A stretch of 6,266 nucleotides of DNA from Gammaproteobacteria bacterium. GTDB taxonomy: Bacteria > Pseudomonadota > Gammaproteobacteria > HK1. Shown piece by piece: positions 1 to 3,942 of the stretch. The translations under genes were made by a program, and so were the position numbers. Below the pieces are notes generated by a model. The model saw only the letters and a program-made list of their open reading frames with translations, had not been told where the DNA came from and searched no databases. Every line of letters begins with the position of its first letter. Within the stretch, counting starts at the first letter, position 1. The stretch spans positions 1-6,266 of the forward strand of contig JAGRHX010000726.1 in the NCBI GenBank assembly GCA_020444775.1. The letters run 5' to 3'.

Positions 1-64
1 TGACCCTGTTCCTGAGTGACCCCGTTCCCGAGTGAACGATACCGAGTTCCCGATACTGAGTTCG
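1..64. repeat. Two short imperfect tandem duplications upstream of the cyclase gene
   Basis: Positions 1-16 and 17-32 are a 16-nt direct repeat differing at two positions (TGACCCTGTTCCTGAG and TGACCCCGTTCCCGAG). Positions 37-50 and 51-64 are a 14-nt direct repeat differing at two positions (CGATACCGAGTTCC and CGATACTGAGTTCG). The second pair ends directly at the ATG at 65. The two units share a GTTCC/CCGAG vocabulary, so they may have a common slippage origin. The array may continue left of the window. Its function is unknown; it occupies the place where the promoter or leader of the cyclase gene would lie. Confidence 0.75.
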
Positions 65-958
65 ATGCCGCGCAAGACCGCCGACCTCGCCATAGTGTTC
101 GCCGATATCAGCGGCAGTACCCGACTATATGACTCGTTGGGGGACGCCAATGCGCGGGAGCTCGTGGCCGATTGCCTGGACATCCTGGCCGAGCAGACCG
201 GACGCCATCAGGGCACGGTCATCAAGACCATCGGTGACGAGATCATGTGCACCTTTCCCAGCGCCGACCAGGCGCTCGAGGCCGCGGTGGACATGCAGGA
301 TTGTGTTGCCCGCGAGCTTCCCGAGCGCAACCCCAACACCCCCAGCTCGCTGCAGATCCGCATCGGTCTGCACTTCGGCAACTGTCTGGTCGAGGAGGGC
401 GACGTGTTCGGTGACGCGGTCAATGTCGCGGCGCGCATGGCCGGGCTCGCCAAGGGGGGGCAGATCATCACCACCGGCGATACCGCCGAGATGCTGTCTC
501 AGCGACTGCGCTCGGTCACTCGTCATGTCGATCGACTGGCGATTCGTGGCAAGACCACCGAGATCGACATCTTCGAAGCGATCTGGCAGGCCGATGACGT
601 CACGCGTATCCATACCGATCTGCTCAAGCCCAAGCCCGCGCAGGTGCGGCTGCGCCTGGAATACAACGGTCAGGCGATGGAGCTGGCCACGGACGCCAAC
701 CCGATGGTGCTGGGCCGCGGCAAGCGCGCCGACATGGTGGTGAACGATTCGATGGCGTCCCGCGAGCATGCACGTATCGAGTGCCGGCGTGGCAAGTTCA
801 TTCTTACCGACATGAGCACCAACGGCACCTATGTGCTGACCCCGGACGGGCCGACCTATCTGCGCCGCGAGGATCTGGTGCTCAGTGGCGACGGACAGAT
901 CTCACTCGGTCGCAAATTCGACGAGGCGACGGAGGTCGTGCTCTACCGGCTCATCTGA
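65..958 (+). CDS. Class III nucleotidyl cyclase (probable adenylate cyclase) with C-terminal FHA domain
   Basis: This protein probably makes cAMP from ATP in the cytoplasm; no signal peptide or membrane segment is visible. The reading frame opens after a stop at 17-19, so the start is either GTG 32 (308 aa) or ATG 65 (297 aa). I chose ATG 65 because GTG 32 lies inside repeat DNA, neither has a good ribosome site, and the catalytic domain begins a few residues after ATG 65. Numbered from GTG 32, the catalytic domain covers about 17-185. It has metal-binding D25 (FADISGST) and D69 (KTIGDE), purine-contacting K65 and D124 (in GDVFGD), and transition-state N131 and R135 (NVAARM). The K/D pair at the base-specifying positions favours ATP over GTP. 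An FHA domain follows at about 205-300, with GR at 228-229, SREH at 243-246 and TNGT at 263-266. These are the residues that bind phosphothreonine in this fold. By inference, a Ser/Thr kinase partner controls localisation or activity. No kinase gene lies in the window. The catalytic set is complete, so it is probably active as a homodimer. Confidence 0.93.
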   Translation: MPRKTADLAIVFADISGSTRLYDSLGDANARELVADCLDILAEQTGRHQGTVIKTIGDEIMCTFPSADQALEAAVDMQDCVARELPERNPNTPSSLQIRIGLHFGNCLVEEGDVFGDAVNVAARMAGLAKGGQIITTGDTAEMLSQRLRSVTRHVDRLAIRGKTTEIDIFEAIWQADDVTRIHTDLLKPKPAQVRLRLEYNGQAMELATDANPMVLGRGKRADMVVNDSMASREHARIECRRGKFILTDMSTNGTYVLTPDGPTYLRREDLVLSGDGQISLGRKFDEATEVVLYRLI

Positions 959-1008
959 GCCCGCGCGGCCGAAGCTGCGTAGTGAGAGGGTCATGATCCC
1001 TGAGCGCT

Positions 1009-1021
1009 CTTCCTGAGGAAG
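1009..1021 (+). terminator. Short stem-loop downstream of the cyclase gene, weak terminator candidate
   Basis: CTTCC at 1009-1013 pairs with GGAAG at 1017-1021 around a TGA loop, 51 nt after the cyclase stop codon. There is no T-tract after the stem, so it does not meet the usual picture of an intrinsic terminator. It is listed only as the best local candidate for 3'-end structure. Confidence 0.2.
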
Positions 1022-1027
1022 CCTGAC

Positions 1028-1080
1028 TCATTCCATCCATGGGTATTCCATCCATGGGGGGCATTCCATCCATGGAATGA
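1028..1080. repeat. Three copies of a 13-bp repeat, the last forming a palindrome
   Basis: ATTCCATCCATGG occurs exactly at 1030-1042, 1045-1057 and 1063-1075, with start-to-start spacings of 15 and 18 bp. Each copy contains the palindrome CCATGG. The third copy is followed by AATGA, so CATTCC (1062-1067) and GGAATG (1074-1079) form a 6-bp inverted repeat. TCATTCC of the first copy (1028-1034) could pair with GGAATGA (1074-1080) as well. The array lies in the spacer between the cyclase and the aminotransferase, 105 nt before the likely start of the latter. It could be a set of operator sites, or a slippage-derived simple repeat. The copies are exact while the linkers vary. Confidence 0.85.
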
Positions 1081-1120
1081 ACCAGCATCGCAAGGCGAAT
1101 ATGTGATCTGCGCTTTGCTC

Positions 1121-1152
1121 CCGAAGTCGACGGCCTGCGTCGTAGACTTCGG
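1121..1152 (+). promoter_or_regulatory. 12-bp bulged stem-loop in the leader of the aminotransferase gene
   Basis: CCGAAGT (1121-1127) pairs with ACTTCGG (1146-1152). Inside that, CGACG (1128-1132) pairs with CGTCG (1138-1142) around a 5-nt loop, with a 3-nt bulge (TAG) on the right arm. The stem ends 33 nt before the preferred start codon at 1186. No T-run follows, so it is unlikely to be a terminator. If transcribed, it would be a strong element in the mRNA leader. It could also be a dyad operator in DNA. Confidence 0.5.
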
Positions 1153-1167
1153 TGGCACGTGCGAAGC
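1153..1167 (+). promoter_or_regulatory. Possible sigma-54 (-24/-12) promoter element
   Basis: TGGCACG at 1153-1159 matches the -24 element of sigma-54 promoters. Four bases later comes AAGC (1164-1167), where the consensus is TTGC. The key GG and GC dinucleotides keep the required 12-bp offset, but the two T bases are replaced by A. Transcription would begin near 1178, so only the later in-frame ATG at 1225 would have a normal leader. Nitrogen-controlled sigma-54 expression would make sense for a ureide transaminase, but a single imperfect match in GC-rich DNA is weak evidence. Confidence 0.22.
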
Positions 1168-1174
1168 GTCATAC

Positions 1175-1180
1175 GGGAAG
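1175..1180 (+). promoter_or_regulatory. Ribosome binding site selecting ATG 1186
   Basis: GGGAAG lies five bases before the ATG at 1186. It is the only purine-rich Shine-Dalgarno-like stretch well placed for any of the three in-frame starts (GTG 1159, ATG 1186, ATG 1225). The one near ATG 1225 is a bare GAG, 12 bases away. Confidence 0.5.
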
Positions 1181-1185
1181 CGCTG

Positions 1186-2478
1186 ATGAGCTTTTCCCTG
1201 AACGAACCCGAGCGTGACTTTGCAATGACCGATATCAGCTCTGTAACGGCGCGTGAGATCGCGGCCGTCAATCCCCCCGACCGAGTTCTCATGGGCCCGG
1301 GTCCGGTGGACGTGGATCCGCGCGTGCTACGCGCCATGTCGATGCCGCTTCTTGGCCAGTTCGACCCGGTCTTCACCCGTTACATGAACGAGGTGATGGT
1401 GCTGTATCGGGCGGTGTTCCAAACCGCCAATCGCTGGACGATGCTTGTGGATGGCACCGCTCGCGCGGCCATCGAGGCGGCGCTGATCTCCCTCATCGAG
1501 CCCGGCGATCGTGTCCTGGTACCGATATTCGGTCGCTTCGGCCATCTGCTGGTGGAGATCGCGTCGCGCTGTGGTGCCGAGGTGCGGACCCTGGAAGCGG
1601 AGTGGGGTACGGTGTTCGAGCCGGAGCAGATCGAGGTCGCGTTACGTCAGCATCGACCCAAGTTGCTGGCCGTGGTGCACGGTGATACCTCGACGACGAT
1701 GGCGCAGCCCCTGGCGCACATCGGTCGTTTGTGTCGCGAGCTGGACGTGCTGTGCTATGTGGACGCGACCGCCACCCTGAGTGGTATGCCGCTGCCGGTG
1801 GACGACTGGCAGTTGGACGTGGTCACCGCGGGTCTGCAGAAGTGCCTGTCCGGTCCGCCCGGCATCGCACCGATCACGATCAACGATCGGGCCGCGGCAC
1901 TCATCACGGCGCGTCGTCACACCGAGGCAGGGATCCGTCCAGCGGACTATCGGCCAGCGAACGGACCGCGTATCGCCAGCAATTATCTGGATCTGGCCAT
2001 GGTCATGGACTACTGGAGTGAAGCCCGGCTGAATCACCACACCGAGGCGACGTCGATGCTGTACGCGGCGCACGAATGCGCACGTGTGGTGCTCGCCGAA
2101 GGCCTGGACCGTCGTTTCGCGCGCCACCGACTGGCCAGCGGGGCGATGGGTGCCGGCTTGCGTGCCATGGGCTTGAGTCTGTTCGGCGACGAGCAGCAGC
2201 GGATGCCCAACGTGACCGGCGTGGTGATTCCCCAGGGCATTCCGGGCGATGCGGTGCGTGCCGATCTGCTCGATCATTATGGCATCGAGATCGGCACGTC
2301 CTTCGGTCCCTTGCACGGCCGGATCTGGCGCATCGGCACGATGGGGTACGGCTGCACGCGTCGCAACGTGCTGACCTGTCTGATGGCCCTGGAGGCGACC
2401 CTGCGCCGCCACGGTTACGAAGGCGAGTGGGGCGCCGCCGTGGACGCGGCGCAGCGCGTCTACGATTGCCCGGCCTGA
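1186..2478 (+). CDS. pucG: Class V PLP aminotransferase, PucG/HpxJ-like (S)-ureidoglycine-glyoxylate transaminase
   Basis: This is a PLP-dependent fold-type I enzyme that would transfer the amino group of (S)-ureidoglycine to glyoxylate. It would give oxalurate and glycine, a late step of purine ring breakdown, in the cytoplasm. Residues below are numbered from the upstream GTG at 1159; the preferred ATG 1186 is residue 10, giving 430 aa. MGPGP at 45-49 is the conserved N-terminal substrate loop. DGTARAAIEAAL at 98-109 contacts the cofactor phosphate. D202 (VDAT) should hold the PLP ring nitrogen. K228 (LQKCLSGPPG) should form the Schiff base. R391 (IWRIGTMGY) should bind substrate carboxylate. 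The motifs GQFDP (66-70), ECEW-like EAEWGTVF (146-153), SNYLDL (274-279), RLNHHTEAT (290-298) and FGPLHGRIWRIGTMGY (382-397) match PucG-type enzymes as I remember them. They differ from the GH-containing loop of typical alanine-glyoxylate aminotransferases. The gene stands alone here, with no allantoinase, allantoate hydrolase or urease gene adjacent, so a general alanine/serine-glyoxylate role cannot be excluded. The start is uncertain (1159, 1186 or 1225); the family core begins at about residue 38. Confidence 0.85.
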   Translation: MSFSLNEPERDFAMTDISSVTAREIAAVNPPDRVLMGPGPVDVDPRVLRAMSMPLLGQFDPVFTRYMNEVMVLYRAVFQTANRWTMLVDGTARAAIEAALISLIEPGDRVLVPIFGRFGHLLVEIASRCGAEVRTLEAEWGTVFEPEQIEVALRQHRPKLLAVVHGDTSTTMAQPLAHIGRLCRELDVLCYVDATATLSGMPLPVDDWQLDVVTAGLQKCLSGPPGIAPITINDRAAALITARRHTEAGIRPADYRPANGPRIASNYLDLAMVMDYWSEARLNHHTEATSMLYAAHECARVVLAEGLDRRFARHRLASGAMGAGLRAMGLSLFGDEQQRMPNVTGVVIPQGIPGDAVRADLLDHYGIEIGTSFGPLHGRIWRIGTMGYGCTRRNVLTCLMALEATLRRHGYEGEWGAAVDAAQRVYDCPA

Positions 2479-2651
2479 TGATTCCCGCCTCTCCCAAAGC
2501 CATTGCTCCAAGGCGTGCGGACGTTTCGGATGATGCAACGTCGCGGGGTGACTGGCATGGCCCCACGGGCTGCATCCGGGACTGTTCACGATAGTTAACG
2601 AAAATCCCATTGCCTGATGCTCTTGTGGCACGCGATCCCGGTTACACTCGA

Positions 2652-2862
2652 CCTCCGGTTGCGGCAGGCGTGCCGCGACCGAGGCAGCACGCAGGGTTCC
2701 GGGATGGGCACGTGCTGCATCCCCTGGTAATCAACAACGTTCGAATCTGCGCCTTCTACCGATCTCCTGCGACCGCCGGCTGCCGACCCCCGGCGGATGC
2801 TCGGGGAGCGACCCGAGACCGTGCCTGCCATGGCTTCGCATGCCGAGCAGGGGATGCGAGCC
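2652..2862 (+). ncRNA. Candidate structured RNA: cluster of five stem-loops
   Basis: Five local stems occur in about 210 nt. The first is 2652-2666 with 2671-2684: 14 pairs including one G-T wobble, one bulged C at 2655, and loop GGCG. The second is GCAGCACG 2684-2691 with CGTGCTGC 2711-2718 (8 bp). The third is CCGCCGG 2773-2779 with CCGGCGG 2790-2796 (7 bp). The fourth is CTCGGG 2800-2805 with CCCGAG 2812-2817 (6 bp). The fifth is 2832-2841 with 2854-2862 (9 bp, one bulged T). Stems 1 and 2 share G2684, so one pair must yield. In addition ATCCCGG (2635-2641) can pair with CCGGGAT (2699-2705). A -10-like TACACT sits at 2643-2648. I do not recognise 6S, tmRNA, RNase P, SRP RNA or any riboswitch. 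The strand is a guess, since the stems read equally on the minus strand. GC-rich sequence forms chance stems, so confidence is low. Confidence 0.22.
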
Positions 2863-3217
2863 GGCGATGGGTGATCACCACCCCGAATCGAGGGGCTGGA
2901 CGTACGAGCCAGGGTCGCCAGGTATCGAAGCCCGATCGCGGCACTGCTCGATGAGCCTGTTCGGTGGCCCGCTGTGGTCATGTCTGCTGGGGTGTTGTTC
3001 GATGGGCCGGATCATCGGTATCGAATCGACGCTAGCGGCTGGCCGCGGTCACTCATCCTCGTCAGGCTCGACCAGACGCACCCAACAGCAGCTGGTTGCC
3101 GCTTCCCCGAGGTGTGCCGGCGGTTCGTGTCGTTGTGTTACTGATGAACGTCGCGATGAGCTCGTGTCGCCGCGTCGCACGGGCTCGTCGCCATCGGGAC
3201 TGGAGTCGAACATGGTC

Positions 3218-3222
3218 GAGGA
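3218..3222 (+). promoter_or_regulatory. Ribosome binding site of the TauE/SafE gene
   Basis: GAGGA lies six bases before the ATG at 3229, a canonical spacing. It supports this start over any internal one and makes it the best-supported translation start in the window. Confidence 0.7.
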
Positions 3223-3228
3223 CGAAGC

Positions 3229-3942
3229 ATGACCGAGTTGCTGGCTGCGGCGGTGATCGTGTTCTGTGCCTATCTGGTCAGGGGCCTGGCCGGATTCGGG
3301 TCGGGGCTGGTCGCGGTGCCGACGCTGGCGACCTTCTCGCCGCTCAGCGCGGTGGTGCCGATGGTCGTGTTCCTGGACTACCTGGGCTCGGCACTACAAG
3401 GGCTCGGCAACCGTGAGCACGTCCACTGGCGCGAGCTGGCCTGGTTGTTTCCGTTCTCGATGATCGGTATCTACGTCGGTCTGCGCGTGCTCGATGGTGT
3501 CGATGCCGACCTGTTGCGGCGGATGCTGGGTGGCTTCGTGCTGTGCTTCTCTGTATATCAGCTGATTACGCTGCCCAGGTTCGAAGCCAGCCGACTCGTG
3601 GCCTTGCCGCTCGGATTCTTGGGCGGTCTGGTTGGCACGCTGTTCGGTACCGGCGGACCCTTCTTCATCATCTTCTTCGGGGTTCGTGGCCTGGACCGGC
3701 AGTCTTTGCGGGCAAGCTTCGCCTGCTGGTTCCTGATCGACGGTCTGTTCAGGCTTGCGGGTTATCTGTACTTTGGCTACTTCAATGGCGCGATGGTGAC
3801 GCGGCTGGCGGCCGCCGTGCCGGTAATGCTGCTCGGACTGTATGTCGGTGGACGCATCCACGCGCGTCTCAGCGAGGTCACCTTCAAGCGCCTGATCAGC
3901 GTGCTGCTGATCGCCAGCGGGTTGATCCTGCTATTGCGCTGA
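3229..3942 (+). CDS. TauE/SafE (DUF81) family inner-membrane permease
   Basis: This is an integral membrane protein of the TauE/SafE family, whose studied members export sulfite, sulfoacetate or related small anions. The 237-aa chain is almost wholly hydrophobic, with about eight membrane segments (roughly 5-33, 38-58, 68-90, 97-115, 121-150, 160-183, 189-210 and 219-236). The family's internal duplication is visible. RGLAGFGSGLVAVP (18-31) and GGLVGTLFGTGGPFF (132-146) are the matching glycine-rich loops at the start of each half. The length is in the usual range for the family (about 240-260). The start is fixed by GAGGA six bases upstream. No sulfur or taurine metabolism gene is adjacent, so the substrate cannot be assigned. 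The stop codon overlaps the 3' end of the convergent c-di-GMP gene. Transcription from the upstream aminotransferase across the 750-nt gap seems unlikely, so it probably has its own promoter, which I could not locate. Confidence 0.9.
   Translation: MTELLAAAVIVFCAYLVRGLAGFGSGLVAVPTLATFSPLSAVVPMVVFLDYLGSALQGLGNREHVHWRELAWLFPFSMIGIYVGLRVLDGVDADLLRRMLGGFVLCFSVYQLITLPRFEASRLVALPLGFLGGLVGTLFGTGGPFFIIFFGVRGLDRQSLRASFACWFLIDGLFRLAGYLYFGYFNGAMVTRLAAAVPVMLLGLYVGGRIHARLSEVTFKRLISVLLIASGLILLLR

Larger units (their letters stand above)
2479..3228. other. 750-nt intergenic region without a convincing gene
   Basis: No reading frame here resembles a protein family I know. The longest plus-strand frames with a start codon (about 2610-2954 and 2840-3232) give Arg/Ser/Pro/Gly-rich, low-complexity translations typical of non-coding GC-rich DNA. 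The region holds a dense run of stem-loops between about 2650 and 2865. It also has a -10-like TACACT at 2643-2648 without a clear -35, a GGTGATCACC palindrome at 2870-2879, and a third frame (2731-3144) that is open apart from one TGA. The GTTCGAATC at about 2739-2747 resembles a tRNA T-loop, but the flanks do not pair. The last bases carry the ribosome site of the downstream permease gene. Confidence 0.6.

Noticed and set aside
1030..1080. Plus-strand reading of the repeat as an IPSMG-type repeat peptide
   Set aside because: A stop at 1024-1026 lies just upstream and a TGA follows immediately, leaving about 17 residues with no good start codon.
951..1376. Minus-strand frame with repeated MDGM/MDGI residues
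   Set aside because: The motif is the reverse reading of the 13-bp repeat at 1030-1075, and the frame runs antisense into the well-supported aminotransferase gene.
2623..2648. TTGTGG ... TACACT as a sigma-70 promoter
   Set aside because: The spacer is only 14 bp and no better -35 lies 16-18 bp upstream. Only the -10-like hexamer is noteworthy.
2739..2747. GTTCGAATC resembling a tRNA T-loop, possible tRNA or tRNA-derived attachment site
   Set aside because: The flanking five bases on each side do not pair, and there is no acceptor stem, anticodon arm or CCA end nearby.
2872..2895. TGA followed by a small hairpin, considered as a selenocysteine site
   Set aside because: The stem is only CCCC/GGGG with a 7-nt loop, starts too close to the TGA, and the surrounding frame matches no selenoprotein.
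2840..3232. 130-codon plus-strand frame ending in an ATGA overlap with the permease start
   Set aside because: The translation is Ser/Arg/Gly/Cys-rich with no recognisable motif. The ATGA overlap comes only from the last few codons and is compatible with chance.
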